Part shown: one piece after another, positions 14,292 to 23,000 of the stretch
Position numbering within the stretch: position 1 is the stretch's first letter
Layout of the letters: each line of letters starts with the position of its first letter
Assembly (NCBI GenBank): GCA_020831585.1
Contig: JAFIGE010000043.1
Span: 1 to 34,803, forward strand
Source: Opitutales bacterium
GTDB lineage: Bacteria > Verrucomicrobiota > Verrucomicrobiia > Opitutales > Oceanipulchritudinaceae
Reading direction: 5' to 3'
Length of the DNA stretch: 34,803 nucleotides
Program-made: the position numbers and the translations under genes
The notes under the pieces: generated by a model
The model's database searches: none
What the model saw: the letters and a program-made list of their open reading frames with translations, nothing else
What the model was told of the DNA's origin: nothing

Positions 14292-16357
14292 GCGAACAAC
14301 CTCCTTTGCGTGTGAGCGACTGGAAGCGCGGCGAGTCTTCTTCGTCGGGGAAAGATCCCGGACCCCCGCCGCCGCCCCGCCCGACTTCTGGCCAACCTCC
14401 GCCCGCAGGCTCACCGCCCCCCCCCCCGCCATCCGGCAAGCCCCCGCCCGCTGATCCGGCGACCAAGCCGCCCCCCGCCTCCGGTTTTCCGCTCCCCAGG
14501 ACGGTCTTTTTCGGCTTTGACCTTCTCCGTCTGCCCATGGGCCTTCTCCGGCGTTGGTGGCTCCCGGTTCCACTCGCGATCCTCGGCCTGCTCCTGGGCA
14601 TCCTTGCCGGGCGGGCTCTCTTTGAGGTTCAGGCCACCACCTCCGCCCGCCTCATGGCCCGTGACCCCGAGGCCTTTGCCGCCAGCCGCACGGCTTACAC
14701 GCCCTCGCGCATTCAGGGAGCCACGCTCCTTCAGGCTCTCGCTGGGCCCCAGGTGGCGGATGCCGTGGCCGCGCGCCTCGGGTGGGAGCTTTCCGCACGG
14801 GAAATCGCCGATATGGTCAGCGTGCAGGAAGTGCGGCGGACCGACTTCGTCGAAATCATTGTCCATGGCCCCCTCACCGCCGGGCAAGCCGCCACCCTCG
14901 CGCAAGTCTGGGCGGAGGAAGCGATCGCCTTCACCAGTTCCCTGCAGGCGCGGGAGAGTGCCGACCTGCGCCTGCACCTGGAGGAGCAGCGCGAAGCCAA
15001 AGACCGCGAACTGGCCGCCACCAATGCCCGCATCGCCGCTCTCCGCGAAGACACCGGGGTGATTGATGCACAACGCGAAATCGAGGCCTACCTGCGTTCT
15101 CTTTCCGGGCACAACGAGGAGTTTGAGTCCAACCGCGTCGACCTCGATGCGCTCGATTTTCAACTGGCCGCGCTCCGCCGGGAAATCCGCAAGCACAGCC
15201 CCGGCTTTGAGGAACTAAAGGCAGAGGAAGCGCGGCTGGAGGAACTGGCCGAGTACTACACCGAGCAAAATCCGCTCTTCCGCGACGCGCAGGACCGCGT
15301 GGAGGCTCTGCGGCGACGGGTTTTGCGGGGCCTCGAGGCCGAGGAGATCGAATTTTCCGAGTTTACCGGGACCTATGTGGGCAACGCCCTCTACCTGCAA
15401 ATCCTGGAATTGGAATCGCGCCGGAAAGCCCTCCTCCTGCGCCAGGAGAAGCTTGAAGCCCTCCGCGCCTCCGCACGCGAGCGTCTTCGCGGCCTGCCCG
15501 ATGTCGCCCTTGAGGCCGGTCGCCTCATGGAGAGCGCCCAATCCCTCCGCGCGTCCCGCGATGCCCTCGCCAACCGCCTGCAGGAGGTCGCCAGTTTTGA
15601 GGAGCGCGCCCCCGGTTATTATCGCATTTTCCGCGTTCCCTCGGCACGCGATGTCTATGTCGGCTCAAACACGAAAAAGCTTCTCTTCCTCGGCGTCTTC
15701 GGAGGGGCGGTTTTTTTCGGCCTCGGTTTGCTCGGGGCCGGGGTCTTGGAATTCTTCGATGGCACCCTCCGCACGCCCGCGGAAGCAGCGGAAATCTTCG
15801 CCACCTCCGCGATTGGGCGCGTTTCCCCTCAACCGGCCTCCACTCCCGCCGCTGAAGCCCTCACCGCGCAAGATCTCTGGGCGCGCGTTCTCGGCCCCCT
15901 TGAGTCCGGACGCACCCGTGTCTTCTGGTGCCCCCAGATCCACCCGGCAGAGGACCGCTTCTGGGAACGCATGGCCGCCGCCGCGACGGCTCTGGGGATA
16001 CGCCCGCTTGTCTTCCACACGCCCGAATCCGCCGTCGCCTCGTTGGAGGTCTATGCGCCTCTTGAGGATGGGCCACCGGAGGACGCCTCCGTCGACACCA
16101 CTCCCCGCCGCCGCCTCTGCACACCCGCTGATCTGAGTTTCCCGCTTCCGCGCGAAGGGGCTTTGCGGGCGGACTTTCCCGAGATCTGGGTGGTTCTCCA
16201 TGGCCCGGTCCGTGAGCCCATGGGCAAACTGCTCCGCCAAGCCCCCGACCTCTTTATTCTCTGCGCCCTCGACCACACGGAAAAGAGCTTTTGGCACCTG
16301 CAGGCTTCTCTGCTCCGCGAGCCCGGCAACCTCCGCGGCCTCGTCGGGCTCGGTTGA
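14288..16357 (+). CDS. Wzz/GumC-type chain-length determinant with a P-loop-less kinase-like tail
   Basis: The 689-residue product has a proline-rich cytosolic N-terminus (about 22-66), a first membrane helix at about 91-112, and a long periplasmic region with coiled coils (LRLHLEEQREAKDRELAA, ILELESRRKALLLRQEKLEA). A second membrane helix lies at about 465-489, followed by a cytosolic domain from about 530. This is the topology of inner-membrane polysaccharide co-polymerases that set chain length. The C-terminal domain follows the order of a bacterial tyrosine-kinase domain (strand VFWCPQIHPAEDRFWERMA where Walker A would be, later FPEIWVVLHGP and DLFILCALDHTEKSF), but has no GxxxxGKS/T. It has no Tyr cluster at its end. 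I read it as a catalytically inactive remnant. The gene overlaps the ATPase gene by four bases and closes the operon. Confidence 0.85.
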   Translation: MSEQPPLRVSDWKRGESSSSGKDPGPPPPPRPTSGQPPPAGSPPPPPPSGKPPPADPATKPPPASGFPLPRTVFFGFDLLRLPMGLLRRWWLPVPLAILGLLLGILAGRALFEVQATTSARLMARDPEAFAASRTAYTPSRIQGATLLQALAGPQVADAVAARLGWELSAREIADMVSVQEVRRTDFVEIIVHGPLTAGQAATLAQVWAEEAIAFTSSLQARESADLRLHLEEQREAKDRELAATNARIAALREDTGVIDAQREIEAYLRSLSGHNEEFESNRVDLDALDFQLAALRREIRKHSPGFEELKAEEARLEELAEYYTEQNPLFRDAQDRVEALRRRVLRGLEAEEIEFSEFTGTYVGNALYLQILELESRRKALLLRQEKLEALRASARERLRGLPDVALEAGRLMESAQSLRASRDALANRLQEVASFEERAPGYYRIFRVPSARDVYVGSNTKKLLFLGVFGGAVFFGLGLLGAGVLEFFDGTLRTPAEAAEIFATSAIGRVSPQPASTPAAEALTAQDLWARVLGPLESGRTRVFWCPQIHPAEDRFWERMAAAATALGIRPLVFHTPESAVASLEVYAPLEDGPPEDASVDTTPRRRLCTPADLSFPLPREGALRADFPEIWVVLHGPVREPMGKLLRQAPDLFILCALDHTEKSFWHLQASLLREPGNLRGLVGLG

Positions 16358-16630
16358 AGCGGCAAGCAGGGTAGGAGGGTAGTGGGTCCGCTTGCGGACG
16401 CCGTCTCGATTTGTCCATGTCTGGCCGCACCCGGCTCAGAAATCCGGACACGTGTGCAGTGCCGGAAATCAGCACGCTCCTTCAGCCGACGACGCTATCG
16501 CGAACTCAGCCTCAGGACTCTTGATCCATTGTCTCTCGAAAATGGCGGGCCTTAGCGGAAAACGCTGATGGCGATAAAGTTGTGATCGCAAAAGATCGCG
16601 CGCGTGTCTACACAGTGTGAAAATGAGGCT
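16358..16630. other. Intergenic stretch with a short hairpin only
   Basis: After the Wzz-like stop there is a perfect 6-bp hairpin, GTCCGC-TT-GCGGAC at 16386-16399, with no T-tract, so it is at best a weak terminator of the long plus-strand operon. From 16400 to 16630 I find no convincing gene, RNA or known element. It is less GC-rich than the surrounding genes. Confidence 0.5.
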
Positions 16631-16933
16631 GACACCGTTTGTCCTTTGGGAGATCCCGGTTGCGGGCCAACGGCCCCAGACTATACCAGCCCAGGGCAAC
16701 GCCCTGGGTGGGCTCAACCCCGCCGGAATGAGGGCTGAAAGCCCGACCCAAACGCCTCGCCTACGGGCATATATCGGGCTTTCAGCCCTCCGGATGGGGG
16801 ATGCCTGAATGTCCCAGGGCGCTGCCCTGGGCTGATATGCAGCCGCACCTTTGGTGCTCCACTCTTTCCCCTCCTTCCCGCCGCAATCCGCCAGTGATGT
16901 CAGTCTGCCTTCACCGGGGGTAAGGAGTTCTGA
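16631..16933. repeat. 303-nt dispersed multi-hairpin repeat, copy D
   Basis: Second full copy of the repeat at 5144-5446. Its elements are CCCAGGGCAACGCCCTGGG at 16690-16708, AGGGCTGAAAGCCCGA at 16731-16746 with its exact reverse complement at 16774-16789, CCCAGGGCGCTGCCCTGGG at 16813-16831, and GCACC-TTT-GGTGC at 16845-16857. The right end lies 9 nt from the stop codon of the RAYT-type transposase gene, so the gene and a full repeat form one unit. This is the arrangement expected for a REP-type element and its transposase. Confidence 0.92.
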
Positions 16934-16942
16934 GCCTCTTTT

Positions 16943-17938
16943 TCAGTGCCGTTTCACAGCTGACACGATTGCCTCGGAATCCGCCCCGCCCGCCTCAACA
17001 ACCGCTTTGGCTTTCCTTCCCCTCCGATAGCCCAGCCAACCATTCGCCGCACAGAAGCTCTCCACCCACGCAAACGAACCGACCACCCAGCTCTCGCTGA
17101 AAGCGCGGATCTTCGAGAGAAGCCGCGATCCCTCGGTCACACCGACTCCCTGCCTATCCTTACCCTCCGCCTCCCCGGAAGGTCTCTGGTCGGCTAGCCG
17201 GCGAGGACGCTCTCCCGGGCCCATGCGGCTGCACAAACGCGCCCGGTAGCGCTCATGCCATTGGGTCGTCCAGGACGGCTTGCCCTCGACCCGCGCGATC
17301 CCCCGTCGTGCGGCCGACTCACCCGCGCAGGCCTCCCCAAAACCACTGAAAGTATAGTCGGCGGCCTCCTCGACCAATCCTGCCCGCACCGGGTTCAAGT
17401 CGATATACGCCGCCACCATTCTTTGCGCCTCTGTATCCGCCTCCACCACAACGCTGCGGAACCGCTCCGCCCAGAAAGTCCCCACCGTGCCGTGTTTCCG
17501 GTTATACCACAGGGTAAAGCGCGTCTTCACCTCCCGCATGAAGACCGAGACCTCGCTCATCCGCGCCTTCAGGCGTCGCCGGATCCCCTCCGCGGAGTTT
17601 CTGTTCTTCGCCAGAATCACCTCCAGCTCCTCGGCCTTCAAGCCTACCGAAGCGCAGCGCGTTGCACCATAGAGCGCCCGAAAGCGCCGGACCAGACTGG
17701 CGTCATCCAGATTCTCTGTTTCCTTCGGATCGAGCCGCACGAAGATGTGAAAGTGATTGGCCAAAAAGCAATACGTCAGCACCTCCATTCCCGCAAACGC
17801 CGCCTGCGAGCGCATTATCTGGCGCATGGCCTCCATCGCCTCCTCATCCATCAGCATCCTCTTCTGCACCACCCTCGAAATCAGGTGATGGCACGCCAAA
17901 CGCGGATACCTCAATCTCCGACAGTATTTCCTGCTCAT
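16943..17938 (-). CDS. REP-associated tyrosine transposase (RAYT, Y1/IS200-like)
   Basis: The 331-residue product is an HUH-type Y1 transposase. The metal-binding HUH pair is His62 and His64 in ANHFHIFVRL, and the catalytic tyrosine is Tyr178 in AAYIDLNPVRAGL, a block typical of RAYTs. TVGTFWAERFRSVVVE precedes it. The C-terminal 120 residues beyond the core are basic and unassigned, longer than minimal IS200 transposases. The ATG at 17938 was preferred because MSRKYCRRLRYP starts the conserved domain; an in-frame ATG at 17992 would add 18 residues from an AT-rich leader. Neither has a Shine-Dalgarno sequence. RAYTs nick and mobilise palindromic repeats in trans rather than moving as an ordinary insertion sequence. 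A full repeat of this type abuts its 3' end. Confidence 0.9.
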   Translation of the reverse strand: MSRKYCRRLRYPRLACHHLISRVVQKRMLMDEEAMEAMRQIMRSQAAFAGMEVLTYCFLANHFHIFVRLDPKETENLDDASLVRRFRALYGATRCASVGLKAEELEVILAKNRNSAEGIRRRLKARMSEVSVFMREVKTRFTLWYNRKHGTVGTFWAERFRSVVVEADTEAQRMVAAYIDLNPVRAGLVEEAADYTFSGFGEACAGESAARRGIARVEGKPSWTTQWHERYRARLCSRMGPGERPRRLADQRPSGEAEGKDRQGVGVTEGSRLLSKIRAFSESWVVGSFAWVESFCAANGWLGYRRGRKAKAVVEAGGADSEAIVSAVKRH

Positions 17939-18039
17939 TTCGCAATCCAGCCCACAATTAAAAGCCAAAGTCAAGATAAATGTTCTGAACATTTAATTTT
18001 TTGGACTGACCAAATCGAGCTGGAAGCGGGATGAGTGCG

Positions 18040-19581
18040 CTATTGCCTGCCCGCGATGAGATCGAGGAAGCGGTTCAACTTGGCAAAATTGAGCGCACGG
18101 AACTCGGCGAGATCCTCGGGCCGCAGAAGCCGCGCGAATCGAAGCAAGGCAAGGAAGATGACCCCGTAGAGCCCGGCCGCCGCGAGGAGCGCCCAGACGG
18201 TTTCATGCGGAAAGAGCCAGTAGACCCCGCCCGCGGTGACCCCGGAGGCAAGCAGGAAGCGCACGAGGAAGGCTACCGGGAAATGAAACCCGCCAAGGAT
18301 GGAACGGATCAGACGGAGCCGCAGGGGAAAGGTGAGGAGGAAGGTGAGGACGACGGCCGCGAGCGCTCCGGGGATGCCGTAAAAGGGGATGAGGAGCAAA
18401 TCGAGGGCAATGTTCACGGCCACCCGGAAGTAGAGGAGAGGAAGGAACTCCTTCACTTTCTCTTTCGCCCCGATGGCCATGGAGAGGGGGATGGCGATGA
18501 GGGGCAAGAGGTGAATGGCGCAGAAGGAAGAAGCGATCCAACCGGCTTCGCGCATCTCCTCACCGTAGAAAATGACGACTGCCGTGGGTGAAAAGAAGAC
18601 CCCGAAGGCTGCCACCGGAACAGCCAGGAGGATGAGGACCTTGTAGAGATTCGTCACCAGGCCCGGTAGGCTGTTGGGGTCGCGCACATAGGCTTCCGAG
18701 ACCCCGCTCGCAAAAATGGTCTGCAAGGCCATGGGGATAAAGGTGATGACGAGCATCGTCGAAGAATACCCGAGATCATAAACCGCGACGGCCGCCGGAC
18801 CGAAAAACAGACCGAGGAAAAAAGTCTCGGTGTACTTCATCATAAAGGCCCGCCCGATGCTTCCGCCCCAGACCGCCAGGCCCATGTTGAGCACACGCCG
18901 TCGCCCGATGCCCTCCGGGGGCGAGCGCCAGTTCATTTTTTTCACTGTTCGCTGCAAAATGATTGCAGCCATCAGCCCCGACAACCCGATGGAGGCTATC
19001 TCCACAATGAGCACGGAAAAGACACTCGCCCCGCCCCGCCAGACGAGCCAGCCGAGAAGCAGCGCCCAGCTCACTCCCTGGACAAAGGAGAGGAGGGCCA
19101 CCCATTTACCCAGGAAGAGGGCCGTGAGGACGTCGTTATACCAGGACTTGAAGAGGACAAACCCGACCGAAAGGCACATCAACCAGATGAGCGGGCCAAA
19201 GGAGACCCCGAACATGCGGTCGAAGAGGGGCGTGAGGGGGGTAAGAAGGGCGGTCGCGCAAACGACAAAAACCATCTGCACGGCGAGCGTCTTCCAGAGC
19301 AGGCGAATGAGCCCCGCACGGTTTTTATGCACCACCAGCTCCGGAATGAAGCGCAAAAGGACCGCGTTCATGCCCAGCCCGCAGGCAATCATGAGGAGAT
19401 CAGCGAGGTTTTTGAGAATAGCAAAAATGCCATACTCCACTTTCCCCAGACCTCGCACGATCAGGACGGAGATGAGAAAGTAAGCAAAAAAGAGAACGAA
19501 CTTGGAGCCCAAAATCCATGGCACCGCCCCCACGGATTCGCGGGACAGAAAGGTGGACGGTTCCGGGCGCGGAGCGGACAT
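18040..19581 (-). CDS. Wzx-like polysaccharide flippase
   Basis: The 513-residue product is a polytopic membrane protein with about 12-14 hydrophobic helices, starting with ILGSKFVLFFAYFLISVLIV then RGLGKVEYGIFAIL, the N-terminal pattern of the polysaccharide-transporter/MATE-like flippases. IPFYGIPGALAAVV late in the protein is another family hallmark. It would move the lipid-linked repeat unit from the cytosolic to the periplasmic face. The start is ambiguous between ATG at 19581 and one at 19599, which would add six residues; 19581 gives the more usual N-terminus. The gene stands alone on the minus strand, divergent from the NTase-like gene with 206 nt between, in which I see no clear promoter. 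Confidence 0.88.
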   Translation of the reverse strand: MSAPRPEPSTFLSRESVGAVPWILGSKFVLFFAYFLISVLIVRGLGKVEYGIFAILKNLADLLMIACGLGMNAVLLRFIPELVVHKNRAGLIRLLWKTLAVQMVFVVCATALLTPLTPLFDRMFGVSFGPLIWLMCLSVGFVLFKSWYNDVLTALFLGKWVALLSFVQGVSWALLLGWLVWRGGASVFSVLIVEIASIGLSGLMAAIILQRTVKKMNWRSPPEGIGRRRVLNMGLAVWGGSIGRAFMMKYTETFFLGLFFGPAAVAVYDLGYSSTMLVITFIPMALQTIFASGVSEAYVRDPNSLPGLVTNLYKVLILLAVPVAAFGVFFSPTAVVIFYGEEMREAGWIASSFCAIHLLPLIAIPLSMAIGAKEKVKEFLPLLYFRVAVNIALDLLLIPFYGIPGALAAVVLTFLLTFPLRLRLIRSILGGFHFPVAFLVRFLLASGVTAGGVYWLFPHETVWALLAAAGLYGVIFLALLRFARLLRPEDLAEFRALNFAKLNRFLDLIAGRQ

Positions 19582-19787
19582 AAGAAGACTCGTGAGCAAG
19601 CATCACGGCCTGTTTTCGGCCGCAAGAACTCCAAGGTCTACGCATCCCACCGGATAAGCCAACCGAAATTGTGCACGGACGCCTGCGGAGGATAAGGGGG
19701 AGGTGCCGAAGATAGATCGGTGGAGTTTTGGAGTGACCGTTGGTTCTGAATTGCGCGTTGGGTTTTGTTGCGTCATGAACTCTTGGA

Positions 19788-20918
19788 ATGGGTGAATGTC
19801 TTTATTTTCCGGATCGCCCGGCGGAGGTGGATTCGCGGGCGGGCGAGGGGGCGTCCTTGGCGGCGTTGCGCGGGCGGATTGATGGTTACCTCTCTTGGCT
19901 GAGGAAAGAAGCCGCGGGCCTCACGGGGCTGAGGGGGCTCCTTCTCGGGGGCGGCTATGGTCGCGGGGAAGGTGGCGTGTGGTGGCCCGCCGGGGAGGCG
20001 GCACCGGAGCTTTACAATGATATGGAATTCTACCTCTTCGCCGCTGGCGTGGCTCCGGGTGTAGTGGATAAGTGGATACATGAAGGGGAGGCGCGGCTGG
20101 GCATCGAAATGGAGTTCAAGGTGATGGCCCCGGAGGCTTTCGCGGGCGCGCGACCGAGTATGTTTTATTACGATCTGCTCAAGGGGCATGTGCGCGTGGC
20201 GGGGAGCGCGGAGTGGGTCGCGGGTTTGCCCGGGCAGCTTTCGGAGGCGGCACAGATTCCCGTGGAGGAAGGATCCCGCTTGCTCGTGAACCGCGGTATG
20301 AGCCTTTTCCGGTGCCTGCGCTGGAGCGCGGGGGAAGGAGAGGGGGAGGGTGTTTTTTGCGACCGCATAGCAGCCAAGCTGCGCATGGCTTTAGGCGATG
20401 CCGTACTCTGCTTGAATGGGCGCTACACCGTCTCCTGCCGGGAGCGGAATGCGCGTTTGAGCGAAGTCCGGAGGACGCCGCCGGATTGGCCCGTGATCCG
20501 GGAGGGGCACGCGGAGGGGGTTGTCTTCAAGTTTCGTCCGTCGGCTTCGGGGCGTTCGGCGGCGGATTGGCAAGGGCCGCTGCGGGAGCTGCAGGCGATT
20601 TGGCTGCGCACCTTCCTCTGGCTGGAGGGGGAGCGGCTGGGGACGACCTTTGCTGATGCGCGCGCTTATACGGCTTATTCCGGGCGGCTCTTTCCGGAGG
20701 AGGCGGCCTGGAAGAATGTGCTTCGGCAGGTGCGCGATCTGCGCCGCCCGGTGCGGTTGCCCTTCAGCGGGGGCGAGCACCCGCGCGCGCGGGTCTGGCG
20801 GGCCATGGCTTTTCTCATGGCCGGTGACGCGGCGGGGGCGCAGGCCCAGTTGGGCGTCCGGCTGGAGGGGGCGGCCCTTGAGGAGGCCTGCCGCGCGGCT
20901 TGGAAACACTATCCTTAA
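19788..20918 (+). CDS. Nucleotidyltransferase-like protein of polysaccharide locus, function unknown
   Basis: The 376-residue product has LLLGGGYGRGEGGV (about residues 51-64) followed 13 residues later by YNDMEFYLF. This resembles the glycine-rich turn and acidic strand of the Pol-beta-type nucleotidyltransferase fold, with Asp78 and Glu80 where the metal-binding carboxylates would be. A third carboxylate may be Glu109 or Glu111 in IEMEFKVM. The C-terminal two thirds are helical with no motif I recognise. It starts a three-gene plus-strand group with a GT2 (22 nt downstream) and a GT8-like gene, so a part in glycan synthesis or modification is inferred. There is no strong Shine-Dalgarno sequence. 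I cannot name a substrate. Confidence 0.65.
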   Translation: MGECLYFPDRPAEVDSRAGEGASLAALRGRIDGYLSWLRKEAAGLTGLRGLLLGGGYGRGEGGVWWPAGEAAPELYNDMEFYLFAAGVAPGVVDKWIHEGEARLGIEMEFKVMAPEAFAGARPSMFYYDLLKGHVRVAGSAEWVAGLPGQLSEAAQIPVEEGSRLLVNRGMSLFRCLRWSAGEGEGEGVFCDRIAAKLRMALGDAVLCLNGRYTVSCRERNARLSEVRRTPPDWPVIREGHAEGVVFKFRPSASGRSAADWQGPLRELQAIWLRTFLWLEGERLGTTFADARAYTAYSGRLFPEEAAWKNVLRQVRDLRRPVRLPFSGGEHPRARVWRAMAFLMAGDAAGAQAQLGVRLEGAALEEACRAAWKHYP

Positions 20919-20940
20919 AGCAGACACACCTTCATCAACA

Positions 20941-22011
20941 ATGCACCTGGTAATTGGCATACTGGCTTGGAATGAAGAGAGTTCGATCGGTGGGACGATC
21001 CGTAGCCTCGCCGCGCAAACGCTCTTTCGTGCGATAGAAAAGATTGGCGCGACGGTCGAGGTGATCGTCGTTCCCAATGCCTGCACCGACCGGACAGCGG
21101 AGGTCGCGGAAGCGGCGCTGGAGAAACGGGTGCGTATTCATCCGGGCGCGACGGCCCGGGTGGAGAGCCTGACCGAGGGGGGGAAGTCGAATGCCTGGAA
21201 TGAACTGGTCCATCGCTTCGCGCCGGAAAAGACGGACTATTTTATCCTCATGGATGCCGACATTGAGTTGCTCGGGGAGGATACTCTCGAACGGATGTGG
21301 AGCACTCTGGAGAAGGACGCGCACGCCCACATTGCCACCGACCTGCCGGTCAAGCATGTGGCGCGGAAGGCGCGGCTTTCGCTCAAGGAGCGTTTCCTCC
21401 TCGGTGCCGGAGCGATGACCCAATCGGCTCCGGGGCAACTCACCGGGCAGCTCTATTGCGCAAGGGCCGGGACCCTTCGCAAAATCCGGATTCCGCGCGG
21501 GCTCATTGTCGACGACGGCTTTATCAAGCAGATGGTCTGCACGCTCGGGTTCAGTGAGCCGGCGGATGCGTCGCGGATTGTTCGGGCGGAGGGGGCGGCG
21601 CATGTCTTTGAGTGCTACACGCGTCTGCGCGATATCTGGAATCACCAGGTGCGGCAGGCCGTGGGGCATACGCTCTACACCTATTTCACGGCCTACATTC
21701 GGGCAAACATGCCGGACCGGCCGATCTTCGGGCAGCTCAAGGCCCTTTGTGAGACGGAGCCAGACTGGTTTGCCCGGTTTGCCCGCGAGGAGATCGGGCG
21801 ACGGGGATTCTGGGTCATGGACCGCTCTTCCTTCTGGGTGCGCTGGCGACGGGCAAAGGCTGCCCGGGGCGCGCGCAAACTCCGTTTTCTGGCTCTCGCG
21901 GCCGCTGCCACCCCTTTTGATGCGGCCGTTTTCTATGCCTCCAACGCCCGTCTGAAGAGCGGGCGCGTAAACAGTATCTGGAAAGACACCCGCACCACCA
22001 CCGTCTCATGA
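20941..22011 (+). CDS. Family 2 glycosyltransferase
   Basis: The 356-residue product is a GT-A family 2 enzyme: LVIGILAWNEESSIGGTI at the N-terminus, VVPNACTDRTAEVAE, the metal-binding FILMDADIEL with Asp105 and Asp107, and a DDGFIKQM acidic motif for the catalytic region. The C-terminal 130 residues contain basic and aromatic helices (FWVRWRRAKAARGARKLRFL) that may lie on the membrane; no clear transmembrane helix is present. The ATG at 20941 directly follows a leader ending CACCTTCATCAACA with no Shine-Dalgarno sequence; the longer open frame overlaps the previous gene antisense-like. It overlaps the GT8-like gene by four bases. Confidence 0.88.
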   Translation: MHLVIGILAWNEESSIGGTIRSLAAQTLFRAIEKIGATVEVIVVPNACTDRTAEVAEAALEKRVRIHPGATARVESLTEGGKSNAWNELVHRFAPEKTDYFILMDADIELLGEDTLERMWSTLEKDAHAHIATDLPVKHVARKARLSLKERFLLGAGAMTQSAPGQLTGQLYCARAGTLRKIRIPRGLIVDDGFIKQMVCTLGFSEPADASRIVRAEGAAHVFECYTRLRDIWNHQVRQAVGHTLYTYFTAYIRANMPDRPIFGQLKALCETEPDWFARFAREEIGRRGFWVMDRSSFWVRWRRAKAARGARKLRFLALAAAATPFDAAVFYASNARLKSGRVNSIWKDTRTTTVS

Positions 22012-22619
22012 AAACTCCTCCCAAGACCGCCTTTTGCACGATCGTTGTGGGCAAGCCTTACCAGGATGCCTTCGACCGCTATTGCCGTGGCCGCTTCGAG
22101 CGCTACGCCGCCCGCCATGGGTATGACCCGATCATCCTCACGGAGCCCGTGCGCGAGCTGCCGGGGCGCAAGTTTACGTGGCAAAAGCTCTGCCTCCCGG
22201 ATCTTCCCTGGTGGCGCGACTACGAGCAGGTGGCTTTTATCGATGCCGACATCCTGATCGCGCGGGACGCCCCGCCTTTACCCATTATCGCACCGGGCAA
22301 GATCGGCGGTGTGCCCGACAAGCTGCCCTATCAGATCAATAGTGGTGTGCTTGTCTACCATCCGGACGAGGCCATCAAGGCGCTCTTCGATGAGGCTTTG
22401 CTCGATGAGGATCCATTTTGGGACCAGCGCGCCCTCACGCGTGTGATGCTCTATCGCAACATGGAGAAGCTCATCGACGCGCGCTTCAACCGGCAGTTTT
22501 ACTTCAAGTGCTGGACGCTCTGGAGTTCCCTCTTCCGTCGGCAATGGTTCTACCATGCCTGCCACGGGAAGATCAAAATGCCCTTTATTCACGCGTGGCT
22601 ACGGCTGACTTTCCGTTGA
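22008..22619 (+). CDS. GT8-like (nucleotide-diphospho-sugar) transferase
   Basis: The 203-residue product has AFCTIVVGKPYQDAF at the start, the DxD motif in VAFIDADILI (Asp79 and Asp81), YQINSGVLVYHP, and a late HACHGKIKMP that fits the metal-binding HxxGxxKPW-like motif of GT8 and related enzymes, though with Met-Pro in place of Pro-Trp. At 203 residues it is shorter than typical GT8 proteins (about 250-300), but start, DxD and the C-terminal His motif are all present, so it appears complete. It is translationally coupled to the upstream GT2 through ATGA. Its 3' end overlaps the convergent receiver gene by 21 nt. Confidence 0.8.
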   Translation: MKTPPKTAFCTIVVGKPYQDAFDRYCRGRFERYAARHGYDPIILTEPVRELPGRKFTWQKLCLPDLPWWRDYEQVAFIDADILIARDAPPLPIIAPGKIGGVPDKLPYQINSGVLVYHPDEAIKALFDEALLDEDPFWDQRALTRVMLYRNMEKLIDARFNRQFYFKCWTLWSSLFRRQWFYHACHGKIKMPFIHAWLRLTFR

Positions 22620-23000
22620 GTTTGCGACCTTGTTATCTTCTGCAAAAAACTCCTCAACAAGGGTGATAACGCGGCGCGGGCTGAAGGGTTTGGCAAGAAG
22701 GCGGGCGTTTTCGATCTGCCCGATGCGCGCGAGGATCCCTTCCTCCATCTCACCGGTGACAAAAATGGTCGGCATTTGAGGCTTACCGAGAAGATCGCGC
22801 AGGGCATGGGAGAGGTCCGCTCCGTTCAGCCCCGGCATGTTGTAATCGAGAATCGCGAGATCGGGATCGATGCCCTTGGCACGACCGAGGGCCTCCTCGC
22901 TGTTTTGGAAATAATAGGCGCTGTAGCCGGACCGACGCAACTGCACTTCGTAGAGCCGGATCATCACAACATCATCATCAACAACCAGAATTCTTTTCAT
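22599..23000 (-). CDS. Stand-alone response-regulator receiver protein
   Basis: The 133-residue product is a single CheY-like domain: acidic DDD at residues 8-10, phospho-acceptor Asp52 in AILDYNMPGLNG, the conserved Thr in TIFVTGEM and Lys in LLAKPFSP. No output domain follows, only a short polar tail. It is the last gene of the minus-strand signalling operon, and its ATG overlaps the stop of the HATPase-SpoIIE gene. A receiver directly coupled to an RsbU-type phosphatase could gate that phosphatase or be the end point of the phosphorelay from the upstream kinases. That is inference. The leader is pyrimidine-rich without a Shine-Dalgarno sequence. Confidence 0.9.
   Translation of the reverse strand: MKRILVVDDDVVMIRLYEVQLRRSGYSAYYFQNSEEALGRAKGIDPDLAILDYNMPGLNGADLSHALRDLLGKPQMPTIFVTGEMEEGILARIGQIENARLLAKPFSPRRVITLVEEFFAEDNKVANSTESQP

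Noticed and set aside
16386-16399. Hairpin after the Wzz-like gene as a rho-independent terminator
   Set aside because: The stem is only 6 bp with a 2-nt loop and no T-tract follows.
16440-16620. Possible relic of a small gene, with a minus-strand peptide reading like the end of a PIN-domain protein
   Set aside because: The reading is short, interrupted by stops, and the resemblance is too weak to support a pseudogene call.
17939-17992. Longer start for the RAYT transposase
   Set aside because: The added 18 residues come from an AT-rich leader with no Shine-Dalgarno sequence and precede the conserved domain start.
18031-18591. A 186-codon plus-strand open frame
   Set aside because: Antisense to the flippase gene; highly charged Glu/Gly/Asp composition is the complement of hydrophobic membrane codons.
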